Positions 17,116 through 26,602 are shown, numbered from the stretch's first letter. The stretch: DNA of 64,000 nt from Brevibacillus formosus (GCF_003013405.1 NZ_PXZL01000007.1:310001-374000); one strand, 5' to 3'. A program made the numbers and translations. Notes: generated from the sequence alone by a model not told the origin.

Positions 17116-18654
17116 TTAGCTGCGCGGTGTACGAGATTCGCCACGTGGACGGGATTCGCCACCGCGTGGACGGGAATCACCGCTGCGTGGACGGGATTCG
17201 CCACTGCGTGGACGAGATTCGCCGCCGCGAGGACGATATTCGCCATTGCGTGGGCGAGATGGACGCTTTCCGCCAAAACCGGAACCTGAGCCAAAGCCAC
17301 CTTTTCCTTTTGGAGGCAGCTTTTTCTTCCCAACGCGAAGAGGAGCTTCTTCCGTCAGGCGAACAGGTGTCGTATCCGGCTCTTTGGTCAACAGCTTGAG
17401 TGCTGCGGATACCAGCGTTACGGAATCAACATCCTCCAGCAATTGTTCTGCCAATGTTTTGTAAGCAGACAGATCATCTCTGCCGGATGCTTCCAGGATT
17501 TTGTCTACTGTCATTTTTTGTTGACCTTCCAGAGCTTCTGCCATCGAAGGAACAGCACGACGCTCCATGCGACGCTTGGTCGTACGCTCAATCAGGCGCA
17601 GATGGTCGATTTCACGGGAAGTAACAAATGTGATCGCGAGACCCGTTTTACCAGCACGTCCCGTTCTACCGATACGGTGAACGTAGCTCTCAGAGTCTTG
17701 TGGAATGTCAAAGTTGAATACGTGCGTAACACCGCTGATATCCAGACCGCGGGCCGCAACGTCAGTCGCCACCAATACCTCAATTGTACCTTCCTTGAAC
17801 TTGCGCAGTACGCTGTCGCGTTTTGCTTGGTTCAGGTCTCCGTGGATGCCTTCCGCTCCATAACCGCGCTTGGTCAGTGCTTCGGACAGCTCATCCACTC
17901 TGCGCTTGGTTCTACCGAATACGATAGCCAGCTCAGGCGAATGAATATCCAGCAAACGGCACAGAACATCAAACTTTTGTCTTTCTGCTACTTCCATATA
18001 TTGCTGCTCGATGTTTGGTACGGTTACTTCTTTTGCTTTCACCTGAATGATCGTTGGCTCGTTCATGAACTGCTGGGCGATTTCCTGAATCGCTCTCGGC
18101 ATCGTTGCGGAGAACAGCAGGGTTTGACGACTTTCTGGAACCTCTTTCAAGATTTCCTTAATGTCGTCGATGAAACCCATGTTCAGCATTTCATCCGCTT
18201 CGTCCAAAACGACTACCTCGATAGCATCCAGACGAATCGTTCTTCTTCTCATGTGGTCCATGAAACGACCAGGTGTTGCTACGATGATTTGCGGGCGTTT
18301 TTTCAACGCCTTGATTTGACGCGTGATGTCTTGGCCACCGTAGATTGGCAGGGCAGAGATGTTTTTAAATTGGGCAATTTTATTAATCTCTTCTGCAACC
18401 TGAACAGCCAGCTCACGAGTTGGGGTCAATACAACCCCTTGAATATTTCCGCTTGTTTCATCCATGCGTTCAATCAGCGGAATACCAAATGCAGCCGTTT
18501 TACCTGTACCTGTTTGTGCTTGACCGATCAGGTCACGACCTTGCAGTGCTACAGGAACCGTTTGATCCTGAATTGCTGTAGCTTCTTCGAAACCCATGTT
18601 GCTCAACGCTCTAACAATGGAGTGGTGTAAGCCAAAATCGTTAAAAGTCGCCAA
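17116..18654 (-). CDS. cshA: DEAD-box ATP-dependent RNA helicase, CshA-type
   Basis: A 512-residue DEAD-box helicase most like CshA, the main RNA helicase of the Firmicute degradosome and cold response. All motifs are present: [10 protein letters not shown] (Q), AQTGTGKT (I, near residue 45), PTRELA (Ia), [11 protein letters not shown] (II), FSATMP (III), [11 protein letters not shown] (V) and [10 protein letters not shown] (VI). After about residue 430 the protein has a CshA-type C-terminal domain and then a basic, glycine/arginine-rich tail with 7-residue repeats (RPRGGES). ATG 18654 has AAAGGAG upstream. Its 120-base leader contains a strong terminator. Confidence 0.93.
   Translation of the reverse strand: MATFNDFGLHHSIVRALSNMGFEEATAIQDQTVPVALQGRDLIGQAQTGTGKTAAFGIPLIERMDETSGNIQGVVLTPTRELAVQVAEEINKIAQFKNISALPIYGGQDITRQIKALKKRPQIIVATPGRFMDHMRRRTIRLDAIEVVVLDEADEMLNMGFIDDIKEILKEVPESRQTLLFSATMPRAIQEIAQQFMNEPTIIQVKAKEVTVPNIEQQYMEVAERQKFDVLCRLLDIHSPELAIVFGRTKRRVDELSEALTKRGYGAEGIHGDLNQAKRDSVLRKFKEGTIEVLVATDVAARGLDISGVTHVFNFDIPQDSESYVHRIGRTGRAGKTGLAITFVTSREIDHLRLIERTTKRRMERRAVPSMAEALEGQQKMTVDKILEASGRDDLSAYKTLAEQLLEDVDSVTLVSAALKLLTKEPDTTPVRLTEEAPLRVGKKKLPPKGKGGFGSGSGFGGKRPSRPRNGEYRPRGGESRPRSGESRPRSGDSRPRGGESRPRGESRTPRS
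17131..17243 (-). repeat. 21-bp imperfect tandem repeats in the cshA tail
   Basis: Five to six in-frame copies of a 21-base unit encode RPR(G/S)G(E/D)S. The unit is a multiple of three, so copy number could change without a frameshift. The copies differ by silent changes, so the array is not very recent. Confidence 0.85.
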
Positions 18655-18699
18655 TGAATGTCAGTCTCCTTTATCAATACCTTCATCTATAAAATTCTC

Positions 18700-18743
18700 A
18701 AAAAAAAGGGCACTATTCCTTACGATCCGGAACATGCCCTTTT
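18700..18743 (-). terminator. Terminator hairpin within the cshA leader (candidate attenuator)
   Basis: On the minus strand AAAAGGGCA pairs with TGCCCTTTT; a second inner stem TTCC/GGAA tops it, and eight T follow. It lies about 45 bases upstream of the cshA start and downstream of the predicted promoter, so it would stop transcription before the gene unless read through. Confidence 0.8.
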
Positions 18744-18782
18744 ATCCCGATTGTACGTAGCGCCCTAAAGAACATAGCTGTA

Positions 18783-18811
18783 ATCGTACCATGCAATGAC
18801 TGAAAAAGCAA
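18783..18811 (-). promoter_or_regulatory. Predicted cshA promoter
   Basis: TTGCTT, a 17-base spacer and TACGAT on the minus strand; transcription would start near 18776, giving a leader of about 120 bases that includes the hairpin at 18700-18743. Confidence 0.5.
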
Positions 18812-18858
18812 ACAGCTTATATACCCAAATTGTTTGATTTTTTGGTGATGAATCTTGT

Positions 18859-18892
18859 AAAAATTAACAAAGCAGCCCAGAATCAGGCTGCT
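18859..18892 (-). terminator. Terminator after the PheC-like gene
   Basis: AGCAGCC/GGCTGCT stem with an 8-base loop and a T-rich tail, 14 bases after the stop. Confidence 0.85.
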
Positions 18893-18906
18893 TGTCTGTT
18901 ATTGGA

Positions 18907-19764
18907 TTATTTTACCCATTTGTTGTAAAGCTCATCAAACTTCCCTTGCAGTTTCATTTCGTCCATCCAAAGATCCAAGTAGTTAGCGAAGATTGTGTCT
19001 CCACGGTGAATCATGTACGCTTTTTCACTCTTGGTGAACGGGTTGTCAGTCAGAGCGGCATACAGACGGGAATCTGCTTTGGAATATACAAGCGCTTCCA
19101 GCGTATCCGTGATCATCACATCGTACTTGCCGCTTGCTACCAGACCAGGGATGTCGAGGTTGTTTTGTTCAACAGTCACAGTTGCTTTTGTCAGGTGTTC
19201 ACGAACGAATTTTTCGTTGGTGCCTCCTGGATTCACACCAATGCGAACCTCTGGCTTGTTGATATCTGCTACACTCTTGTACTTGTCCTTGTCTACTGCA
19301 CGAATGAGCGGAGCTTTACCGAACATAATATAAGGATCGCTCATGTGTGCTTTTTTCTGGCGGTCTGTGTTGCGCGTAACGCCTCCGACAGCAATATCGA
19401 ATTTATTTGCCAACAGATCGTCCATCAGTGTCGGCCAAGAGGTTTGGACAAAACGCGCCTCAACCCCTAGACTTTTTGCGAATTCCTTCATCGCATCGAT
19501 GTCGTAGCCTTCAAATTCGTTCGTCTTTGGATTCAGATATGTAAACGGTTTGTAGTCCCCTGGAGTACCTACGAGGATGTAGCCTCTCGCGATGATTTCA
19601 TCCAAACGGGATTCAAACTTCTTCGCTTGCGGTTTTTTAGCAGCTTCAGCAGCTACGGTTGGGACAGGCTTAACCGCTGTTGCAGCAAAAGCACCTGTTC
19701 CTGATGTCATGAGCATAGTTGCAGCGAGTGTGCTCGCCAAGATTGTTTTTGTGATTTTTTTCAT
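18907..19764 (-). CDS. Secreted solute-binding-fold protein, cyclohexadienyl dehydratase (PheC)-like
   Basis: A 285-residue exported protein with a clear signal peptide (MKKITKTILASTLAATMLMTS...AFA, cut near residue 28). The mature part has the periplasmic binding protein fold (SBP_bac_3). It would usually be called an amino-acid ABC transporter binding protein, but no permease or ATPase gene is nearby, and segments GDYKPFTYLNPKT, TSWPTLMDDLLANKFDIA, NPGGTNEKFV and DVMITDTLEA match, from memory, the PheC enzymes that evolved from such binding proteins and make phenylpyruvate from prephenate or phenylalanine from arogenate. It lacks a lipobox cysteine. ATG 19764 has a GGAGGAG site. It follows a chemoreceptor gene by 117 bases. 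Confidence 0.75.
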   Translation of the reverse strand: MKKITKTILASTLAATMLMTSGTGAFAATAVKPVPTVAAEAAKKPQAKKFESRLDEIIARGYILVGTPGDYKPFTYLNPKTNEFEGYDIDAMKEFAKSLGVEARFVQTSWPTLMDDLLANKFDIAVGGVTRNTDRQKKAHMSDPYIMFGKAPLIRAVDKDKYKSVADINKPEVRIGVNPGGTNEKFVREHLTKATVTVEQNNLDIPGLVASGKYDVMITDTLEALVYSKADSRLYAALTDNPFTKSEKAYMIHRGDTIFANYLDLWMDEMKLQGKFDELYNKWVK

Positions 19765-19881
19765 CTGGGTTCTCCTCCTGTTAAACGGTAATGAATTTAG
19801 TTGCTCAGAAACAAACTCCATCATCCCTTGATGGCATCCCCCCTTTCAAAGAAGAGGACTTACAACCTGTTGAGCTGCCTC

Positions 19882-21855
19882 TTACACAGTAAACCTGCCG
19901 ATTCCATGCTGTAATTCTTCTGCTACTGCGTTCAAATGCTCGACAGACTTGCCAATTTCCTGGATGGCTTGCAGCTGCTCTTCGGTTGCCTTTGCCACTG
20001 TTTGCGCGTCGAGTGAAGCATGTTTTGCAATGTTATGCATTTCATCTACAGAAGCACTCACCTGTTGGGAGCCCGCTGACATTTGTTCAGATGCGGCGGA
20101 TACTTCCAAAATGTGTGCAGCAACGTTCCGGGAAGATTCCAAAATGTGCCCGAAGATTTCTCGAACCTCTTCGACCAGTTGAATACCTTGCTGTGCGTTT
20201 TGGTTGCCCTCGGTCATAACCTCTACCGCGTGATGGGTATCCTGCTGGATTTCCCCGATCAGCATTGCGATTTTGGATGCGGATTCCTCGGATTGGTTCG
20301 CCAGTTTTTTCACTTCACCTGCAACTACAGCAAACCCACGTCCATGCTCGCCGGCGCGTGCTGCCTCAATCGAAGCGTTCAAGGCAAGCAAATTGATTTG
20401 CGAGGTCAACTGACTGATCGTATCGAGAATGCCTTCGATTTCTTTGGAGCGATTATTGAGCTGCTCGATGGCTACTGTTGCCTTCGATGTTCCCTCGCCA
20501 ATGCTTCCCATCTGGCGAACTGCCTGCTCTACCACAGCAGTCCCTTGCTCAGCCTGCTCTGTTGCTATCTGGGCAGCCTCTGAAACATGTGCAGACGTCT
20601 CCGCGATTTTCACGATGCCTGCTGCCATGTCAGTCATCGACAATGCGACTTCCTGCGAGCTGGCTGCCTGCGCCTCTGCTCCCTCAGAAATCTGCGCAAT
20701 AGACAAACCGATTTGGTTGATGTTTTCCGTCGCTTGTTTAATGCCTTCGGATACTTCCTGACTAAAACGCTGTACTTGATCAGACGACAGAGATACGTCT
20801 TCAATCAAATTTTTCAAGTGCGACACCGTCTGGTTAAAGTCACGGGACAGAACCGCAATCTCGTCTTTTCCGTCAACCGTTACAGTCTCTTTCAAGTTCC
20901 CCTGCGCCACTACATTTACTGCGTGATTCAGACGCTCAATTGGTTTCACCATGCGTACAGCCAAGAAATAAACGAGGACAACCCCAATCGCCAATACGAT
21001 GAGGGAAATAACCATCAATCGGGCTGACAGTTGATCGACAGGCGCATGCAGCTCCGCTACGGGTGCAGTGATGTATATGCCCCAATTCAAATTGGTAGGA
21101 AAATAGGAAGCAAATCGCTCTGTGTTCTCGTAATTATATTGGGCGATTCCATGGTTCCCTTGCTTGATATCTTCAAAAGCAGTCTGAAGTTCAAGAATAC
21201 CCATGTCGAGAATCGATTCCTTCAGAATGAACTCGTTATTCGGGTGATAAATAAATGTTCCTGATTTGCTTACTAAAAAAGCGTAGCCTGATTGTCCGAA
21301 TTTCTCCTCAGACACCTTTTTTTGGATCTCATTGATCGGAATAGTAGAACCGATGTAACCGTATTGACGATTGTCCTTCATCAATGGAACGACCAGTGTC
21401 ACGATGTTATTCCCTGTCCGCTTCGAAATGACTGGCTCAGAGACAACAACCTTCCCTTCCCCTTTGCTGGCTTCCTTAATATGCGGACGATCCGAGATAT
21501 CGGTTACTTCACCCTTGAAATTGATTACTTTCTTTCCGCTTAAATCATGCGAAAAGAAGAACGTCTCAAACTCGGGGTTTTTCTTTTGGGCTTCTTGAAT
21601 GATTTTTAGGTCGTGCTCGACATTTTGATCAGCCGACATCAACCCTCCCAGCGCCCTTACAATCTCAATTTTTTCTTGAAAGAAACCATCGATACGAATT
21701 GAGAGATTGCTAGCTGACAACTCAGCTTCTTTGTCCAGACTGCCTGCCAAAAGATTAGAAGCACTCCAATAGCTTGCACCGCAAACCGTACCCAAACTTA
21801 TAACCAACAGCAGGCACAACACGATAATTAGCTTATTCTTCAAACTATTTTTCAT
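19882..21855 (-). CDS. Methyl-accepting chemotaxis protein
   Basis: A 657-residue transmembrane chemoreceptor. A first membrane helix (about 8-28) is followed by an extracellular double-Cache sensor (about 35-275, with [21 protein letters not shown] typical of Cache), a second membrane helix (about 280-300, [20 protein letters not shown]), HAMP (about 300-355) and a cytoplasmic signalling domain whose hairpin tip [25 protein letters not shown] is near residue 490. The ligand is unknown. The gene sits behind a cyclic-di-GMP riboswitch, so its expression should depend on that second messenger. It may be co-transcribed with the PheC-like gene downstream. Confidence 0.94.
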   Translation of the reverse strand: MKNSLKNKLIIVLCLLLVISLGTVCGASYWSASNLLAGSLDKEAELSASNLSIRIDGFFQEKIEIVRALGGLMSADQNVEHDLKIIQEAQKKNPEFETFFFSHDLSGKKVINFKGEVTDISDRPHIKEASKGEGKVVVSEPVISKRTGNNIVTLVVPLMKDNRQYGYIGSTIPINEIQKKVSEEKFGQSGYAFLVSKSGTFIYHPNNEFILKESILDMGILELQTAFEDIKQGNHGIAQYNYENTERFASYFPTNLNWGIYITAPVAELHAPVDQLSARLMVISLIVLAIGVVLVYFLAVRMVKPIERLNHAVNVVAQGNLKETVTVDGKDEIAVLSRDFNQTVSHLKNLIEDVSLSSDQVQRFSQEVSEGIKQATENINQIGLSIAQISEGAEAQAASSQEVALSMTDMAAGIVKIAETSAHVSEAAQIATEQAEQGTAVVEQAVRQMGSIGEGTSKATVAIEQLNNRSKEIEGILDTISQLTSQINLLALNASIEAARAGEHGRGFAVVAGEVKKLANQSEESASKIAMLIGEIQQDTHHAVEVMTEGNQNAQQGIQLVEEVREIFGHILESSRNVAAHILEVSAASEQMSAGSQQVSASVDEMHNIAKHASLDAQTVAKATEEQLQAIQEIGKSVEHLNAVAEELQHGIGRFTV

Positions 21856-21888
21856 ACCGAATCCCTTCTCCCTTCTCTTTTTTCAACA

Positions 21889-22022
21889 AAAAAAAGACTG
21901 CCTACCGACAGTCCATCATGACTACGGTATGGCAACCCGGCTGTCCTAGCTGCGAAAGTCATTTGACTTTCGACCTTAGACCCGTGGCTTTGCGTCCCTG
22001 CCTTTCAGCAAGTTTGCCTTTG
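21889..22022 (-). ncRNA. Cyclic-di-GMP-I (GEMM-I) riboswitch with expression platform
   Basis: On the minus strand the leader shows the GEMM-I core in order: GGCAAAC (22018-22012), a helix closed by a GAAA tetraloop, GGGACGCAAAGCCACGGGTC with the conserved GACGCAAAGCC and the CTAA junction, a variable P3 helix (CGAAAGTCA...TGACTTTCG), GCTAGGACAGCCGGG with the tetraloop receptor, and GGTTGCC (21937-21931) closing P1. Downstream, GACTG/CAGTC plus an eight-base T-run (21889-21913) forms a terminator. It precedes a chemoreceptor, a classical target of this riboswitch class. Whether ligand turns the gene on or off cannot be told by eye. Confidence 0.93.
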
Positions 22023-22111
22023 TCATTCCTTGTTGTTTTTCAATTAAGTTCACATTTTTTCAATCTCACCTTTCTTTTCCCATAACTTTCCGATAATAAA
22101 CCTCAAAAACG

Positions 22112-22149
22112 AAAAAAAGCTGACAACCTTTTACAGTTGTCAGCTTTTT
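22112..22149. terminator. Bidirectional terminator after fhs
   Basis: AAAAGCTGACAAC and GTTGTCAGCTTTT with an 8-base loop, A-run and T-run on either side; 15 bases after the fhs stop. Confidence 0.9.
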
Positions 22150-22163
22150 GTCAAACTTTTTGA

Positions 22164-23792
22164 TTAGCTTAATCCGATCACTTGTCCATCCTCGTCTACA
22201 TATAATGATTCAGCAGCCGGCTTTTTCGGGAGGCCTGGCATGGTAACCAAGCTTCCGGTCAGTGCCACGATAAAACCAGCTCCTGCTGATATGCGCACTT
22301 CACTCACTTGGATCGTGAAGTCAACAGGTGCCCCCAACAGATCAGCGCGGTCCGTAAAGGAGTACGGGGTTTTTGCCATGCACACAGGCAGATGGGACAT
22401 GCCCATTTCTTCTACCTTTTGCATCGTTTTCAATGCCAGCGGCGAAAAGACAACTCCCGATCCACGGTATACTTCTTTTACGACTGTCTCAATCTTGTCT
22501 TTAATGCTGAGGTCTTCCTCATACAAGAATCGGAAGGATGAAGGCTGTTCTGCTGCACGAGTCACTTTTTCAGCCAGCTCAACACCGCCTGCTCCTCCTT
22601 CTGCCCATACTTTGGAGAGTGCTGCTTCTGCTCCTGCGGCTTTACACAACGCTATTACAGAATCGATCTCTGCCTGGGTATCCGTCGCAAAATGGTTGAT
22701 GGCCACCACCGCTGGCACACCGAACTTTTGCAGGTTTTCCAGATGGCGCTTGACGTTTTCGAAGCCTTTTTCCAGAGCAGACAAGTTCTCTACTGCCAGG
22801 TCAGGTACTTTTACCCCGCCATTGTATTTCAACGAGCGAACCGTAATGACCACGACAGCAGCCGATGGAGTCAGACCTGCTTTTCTGCACTTGATGTCAA
22901 AAAACTTCTCTGCTCCCAGATCCGCACCGAAGCCCGCCTCTGTTACGACGTAATCTGCCAGCTTCAAGGCCATCTTGGTTCCGATCACGCTGCTGCACCC
23001 ATGCGCGATATTGGCAAAAGGCCCCCCGTGAATGATGACCGGAGTTCCTTCGATTGTCTGTACGAGATTGGGCTTGATGGCTTCCTTCAAGAGAACGCAC
23101 ATCGCATCGACCGCGTTGATTTCTTCTGCTCGTACAGGCTGATCATTGAAATCGTAGCCAATAATGATATGGTTCAACCGCTCGCGCAAGTCTGCCAGAT
23201 TCTCACTCAAGCATAAGATCGCCATGATTTCCGAAGCGGTCGTAATCATGAAGCCATCCTCACGCGTCATCCCATTGCCTTCACCCAGACCAACCACGAT
23301 GTTTCGCAGTGCGCGATCGTTCATGTCCATGGCTCGTTTCCAAACGATTTTCTTTGGATTGAGCCCACGCGGATTGCCGTGGAAAATATGATTGTCGATC
23401 ATCGCTGCCAACAAGTTATGTGCAGCTGTAATCGCATGAATATCCCCTGTAAAATGCAGGTTAATTTCATCAGCCGGGAGAATTTGTGCCTGACCGCTTC
23501 CGGTTGCGCCTCCTTTGATCCCCATGCAAGGGCCCAAGGACGGCTCGCGAAGCGCTGCAATTGTTTTCTTCCCGAGATGATTTAAAGCTTGTGACAGACC
23601 AATCGTCGTGAGCGTCTTGCCTGCTCCCGCCGGATTGGGGTTCATCGCTGTAACAAGAATCAGTTTGCCATCAGGGCGATCCTTTACTTGCTCCCATAGT
23701 TCATCTGATAGTTTGGCTTTATATTTTCCGTATAGCTCCAAATGCTGTTCTTCGATACCTGCACTCTTGGCAATTTCAACAATAGACTTCAT
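22164..23792 (-). CDS. fhs: Formate-tetrahydrofolate ligase
   Basis: A 542-residue ATP-dependent ligase that makes 10-formyl-tetrahydrofolate from formate, feeding purine and formyl-methionine synthesis. The nucleotide-binding loop TAMNPNPAGAGKTLTTIGL is near residue 50, followed by REPSLGPCMGIKGGATGSG. TGDIHAITAAHNLLAAMIDN and HGGPFANIAHGCSSVIGTK are strongly conserved family segments. Length is slightly under the usual 555-560. It is monocistronic with a terminator and has a 9-bp inverted repeat in its leader. Confidence 0.97.
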   Translation of the reverse strand: MKSIVEIAKSAGIEEQHLELYGKYKAKLSDELWEQVKDRPDGKLILVTAMNPNPAGAGKTLTTIGLSQALNHLGKKTIAALREPSLGPCMGIKGGATGSGQAQILPADEINLHFTGDIHAITAAHNLLAAMIDNHIFHGNPRGLNPKKIVWKRAMDMNDRALRNIVVGLGEGNGMTREDGFMITTASEIMAILCLSENLADLRERLNHIIIGYDFNDQPVRAEEINAVDAMCVLLKEAIKPNLVQTIEGTPVIIHGGPFANIAHGCSSVIGTKMALKLADYVVTEAGFGADLGAEKFFDIKCRKAGLTPSAAVVVITVRSLKYNGGVKVPDLAVENLSALEKGFENVKRHLENLQKFGVPAVVAINHFATDTQAEIDSVIALCKAAGAEAALSKVWAEGGAGGVELAEKVTRAAEQPSSFRFLYEEDLSIKDKIETVVKEVYRGSGVVFSPLALKTMQKVEEMGMSHLPVCMAKTPYSFTDRADLLGAPVDFTIQVSEVRISAGAGFIVALTGSLVTMPGLPKKPAAESLYVDEDGQVIGLS

Positions 23793-23811
23793 ATTTGCCT
23801 CCCTGCCACAC

Positions 23812-23850
23812 CAGAATGTAATGCACCAGTTACCAATCTTCTACATTCTG
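23812..23850 (-). promoter_or_regulatory. Inverted repeat in the fhs leader
   Basis: CAGAATGTA and TACATTCTG are perfect 9-base arms 21 bases apart, about 20-58 bases upstream of the fhs start. It could form an RNA hairpin close to the Shine-Dalgarno (GGGAGG) or be a protein operator. I could not match the sequence to a tetrahydrofolate riboswitch. Confidence 0.5.
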
Positions 23851-23891
23851 CATAATCATCCTTTCTCCTCTCCTCTTCGACACATTACGCA

Positions 23892-23935
23892 AAAGAAAAA
23901 GCCCACATTCCGACAAACGTTCAGAATGCAGGCTC
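23892..23935 (-). terminator. Terminator of the hydroxyacid/TRAP operon
   Basis: AGCC..GCATTC pairs with GAATG..GGCT, followed by a T-rich tract on the minus strand, 5 bases after the last gene. It closes the seven-gene operon. Confidence 0.85.
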
Positions 23936-23939
23936 TCTG

Positions 23940-25304
23940 TTATTTCCTGAAAATTTTTCCCGGATTCAAAATGCCGTTCGGGTCCAACACTTGCTTCATG
24001 GCTTGCATGACGTCCAGTGCTTCTCCGTGTTCCTTGCGCTGATATTTGATTTTCCCCACACCCACACCATGTTCTCCTGTGCAGGTTCCTCCCCGACTCA
24101 ATGCGTATTCCACCAGATGGGCATTTACTTCCTCGGCACGCGCCACTTCATCGGGGTCATTCAGGTCGATCATCAGGATCGCGTGATAGTTCCCATCCCC
24201 GACATGCCCTGCAATCGCTCCATCCAGCCCTGCGCGATCAATAGCTTGCCGTGCGTCCACAACTGCTCCTGCCAGCTCGGAAATCGGCAAGCAAACATCT
24301 GTCACCATCAGCTTTTTCCCGGGGGATTTGTGCAGGAAGGCATACGCCAGGTTATGACGAGCGTCCCAGAGCTGCGTCCGGGCCTTCGAATCTGTTTCAA
24401 AAAGAAACTGCGTGCAGCCATGCCCATCGGCGATGTTCTGCGCGAAGTCGATATCATACGCGAGCCCTTGTTCACTGCCGTGGAACTCGATAAACAGCGT
24501 CGGTGCTTCCGAGTAGCTCGTTTCTTTGTACAGATTCACTTGTTGGATGGAACGTTCATCAACCAGCTCGATTCGCGCTACTTGAATACCCGCTCCGAGA
24601 ATATCCACGACGGTGTCGACGGCATCCTGAACAGTAGGGAAGCTGGCACGCGCCGCTGTTGTCGCCTCAGGGATGCCGTAAACACGCAAGGTCAGCTCTG
24701 TGAATACACCGAGCGTTCCCTCTGACCCAACAAACAGCCCAGTAAGATGGTAGCCTGAGGAGGATTTGGCTGTCATGCTCCCTGTACGTATCATACGACC
24801 GTCCGCCGTCACCACTTCTAGATCGCGAACCTGATCACGCATCACGCCATAACGAACAGAAGTCGTTCCACTGGCGTTTGTAGCAGCCATCCCACCCAAA
24901 GTCGCGTCCGCGCCAGGATCGACGGAGAAAAACAATCCATGCTTTTTCAATTCTTTATTGAGCTGAGTGCGCGTCACACCCGGCTGGACTCTCACGAGAA
25001 AGTCCTTCGGTCGCACCTCCAGCACTTGGTTCATTAAGGAAAAATCCATGCTAATTCCGCCCGCATAAGGAATCGCATGTCCCTCCAGACTGGTCCCCAT
25101 GCCAAACGGCGTTATCGCAATACGCTTTTCGTTGGCCAGCTTCATGATTTGACTGACTTCCTCTGTCGTCTTCGGAAACACGACCACATCTGGAAGATGC
25201 GGGGCATGATACGATTCATCATGACTGTGGTGCTCCAGTACAGTGGGGTTGGTCGTTACTCGTTCCTCCCCCAGCAATCCCACTAATGCTTGTTTGTAAT
25301 CCAC
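23940..25304 (-). CDS. FAD-linked oxidase, glycolate/D-lactate dehydrogenase (GlcD) type
   Basis: A 454-residue flavoenzyme of the FAD-binding PCMH/GlcD family, which oxidises 2-hydroxy acids such as glycolate or D-lactate. The FAD-binding domain (about 35-215) shows ITPFGMGTSLEGHAIP, VDPGADATLGGMAATNASGT and GLFVGSEGTLGVFTELTLRVYG; the C-terminal domain ends in AGHVGDGNYHAILMIDL and TCTGEHGVGVGK, metal and substrate ligands of the family. No GlcE/GlcF partners are nearby, so it is more like single-subunit D-lactate dehydrogenases. GTG 25304 follows GGAGG by 10 bases. It is the last gene of the sigma-54 operon. Confidence 0.88.
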   Translation of the reverse strand: MDYKQALVGLLGEERVTTNPTVLEHHSHDESYHAPHLPDVVVFPKTTEEVSQIMKLANEKRIAITPFGMGTSLEGHAIPYAGGISMDFSLMNQVLEVRPKDFLVRVQPGVTRTQLNKELKKHGLFFSVDPGADATLGGMAATNASGTTSVRYGVMRDQVRDLEVVTADGRMIRTGSMTAKSSSGYHLTGLFVGSEGTLGVFTELTLRVYGIPEATTAARASFPTVQDAVDTVVDILGAGIQVARIELVDERSIQQVNLYKETSYSEAPTLFIEFHGSEQGLAYDIDFAQNIADGHGCTQFLFETDSKARTQLWDARHNLAYAFLHKSPGKKLMVTDVCLPISELAGAVVDARQAIDRAGLDGAIAGHVGDGNYHAILMIDLNDPDEVARAEEVNAHLVEYALSRGGTCTGEHGVGVGKIKYQRKEHGEALDVMQAMKQVLDPNGILNPGKIFRK

Positions 25305-25320
25305 GTTGGTTCCCCCTCCG

Positions 25321-26595
25321 TTACTTGCTCAAGTTGACAAGGAATAAACTGATTTCAGGAATGTAGGTGATGAGCATCAAATCGACGATCATGATGACCA
25401 AAAACGGGATCACCGCTCGCTCAATCTCCGTATTCTGGAGCTTCGCAATATTTCCTGCTACCAACAAATTGATCCCAACAGGCGGCGTCAGCATTCCGAT
25501 CGCGGAGTTGACGACCATGATCACCCCGAATAGCACCGGATCAATACCCAAAGAATTCGTGATCGGCAGCAGGATCGGTGTCAGGAGAATGATCGTAACC
25601 GCCGTTTCCATGAACGTCCCCAAAATAAGCAGCAAGATGTTAATAATGAGCAACGTGATGATTGTACTGTCAGTAATTGCCAGCATGAATTGCGCAATTT
25701 CCTGCGGGATGTTTTCCCTCGTCATCAGATAGCCAAATGCATTGGCGGTCGCGATAATAAGCATAATGACCGCTGTCATGCTGGCAGAGCCCGCGAAAAT
25801 TTCCCCCAAGTCCCTCCACCTGATTTCCCGGTAGACAAAAAGCCCGACAACCAGACCGTAAATCACGGCTACTACTGCTGCTTCTGTCGGAGTAAAGATG
25901 GCTCCGTAAATACCACCAAGGATAATGATCGGCATGAGAATCGCCAAAATGGCGTCCTTGAACGCCTCCCATATCTCTTTGATCGTATGCTTCTCACCGC
26001 CACCCCAGCCATTTTTCTTACTGATCCAATACGAGTACAGGATCAGCGAGATCGCTACGAGAATGCCCGGTCCTATCCCGGCAATAAACAAGTCGCTAAT
26101 CGAGGCACTTGCTGCTACCCCGTACAAAACCATCGGCACACTCGGAGGAATCATGACACCGATTGTTCCGCCTGTTGCATGCAAGGCAGCAGAAAACCGA
26201 ACATTGTACCCTTTTTTGACCATATGCGGGATCAAAATTCCCCCTACAGCTGCCGTTGTCGCGGCCGAAGAACCCGATATCGCCGCAAAAAAAGTACAAC
26301 CCATGACCGCCACGATTGCCAATCCTCCAGGCAGGTTCCCGACAATCGTATTCGCAAAACGGATCAGCCTAGCCGAGATTCCGCCTGTTTCCATCAGCTT
26401 TCCTGCCAGGAGAAAGAACGGGATCGCCATCAGCGGGAAGGAGTCTGTCCCGTTGAACATTTTTTGAATGACAACCAGAAGAGGGATGTTGCCCTCCAGC
26501 ATAAACACGACAACGACGGATAACCCCAGTGCAACACCAATCGGCACATTCAGGATCAGAAGCACCAACAGTGTTAAAAACAGAATCGTACCCAC
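25321..26595 (-). CDS. dctM: TRAP transporter large permease (DctM)
   Basis: A 424-residue membrane protein of the TRAP DctM family, with about 12 hydrophobic segments. It forms the sodium-coupled translocation channel. MAIPFFLLAGKLMETGGIS, AAISGSSAATTAAVGGILIPHMVKKGY, GGTIGVMIPPSVPMVLYG and LLTPILLPITNSLGIDPVLFGVIMV are family signatures. The start is GTG 26595 with GGAG upstream. It follows dctQ by 7 bases. Confidence 0.95.
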   Translation of the reverse strand: MGTILFLTLLVLLILNVPIGVALGLSVVVVFMLEGNIPLLVVIQKMFNGTDSFPLMAIPFFLLAGKLMETGGISARLIRFANTIVGNLPGGLAIVAVMGCTFFAAISGSSAATTAAVGGILIPHMVKKGYNVRFSAALHATGGTIGVMIPPSVPMVLYGVAASASISDLFIAGIGPGILVAISLILYSYWISKKNGWGGGEKHTIKEIWEAFKDAILAILMPIIILGGIYGAIFTPTEAAVVAVIYGLVVGLFVYREIRWRDLGEIFAGSASMTAVIMLIIATANAFGYLMTRENIPQEIAQFMLAITDSTIITLLIINILLLILGTFMETAVTIILLTPILLPITNSLGIDPVLFGVIMVVNSAIGMLTPPVGINLLVAGNIAKLQNTEIERAVIPFLVIMIVDLMLITYIPEISLFLVNLSK

Positions 26596-26602
26596 AATCT
26601 GG

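Noticed and set aside
17131-17243. Short regularly spaced repeats that might suggest a CRISPR array
   Set aside because: They are 21-bp contiguous, in-frame repeats without spacers and encode the RG-rich helicase tail; no cas genes are present.
17443-18630. A 395-residue open frame on the strand opposite cshA
   Set aside because: It lies wholly inside the cshA gene, has no Shine-Dalgarno or family match, and is explained as an antisense shadow of biased codons.
18907-19764. Plain amino-acid ABC transporter binding protein
   Set aside because: No permease or ATPase gene is adjacent and there is no lipobox; the PheC-like segments make that label less likely, although not excluded.
23793-23860. 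THF riboswitch before fhs
   Set aside because: Only a simple inverted repeat is visible; the conserved cores of known THF riboswitches are not recognisable.
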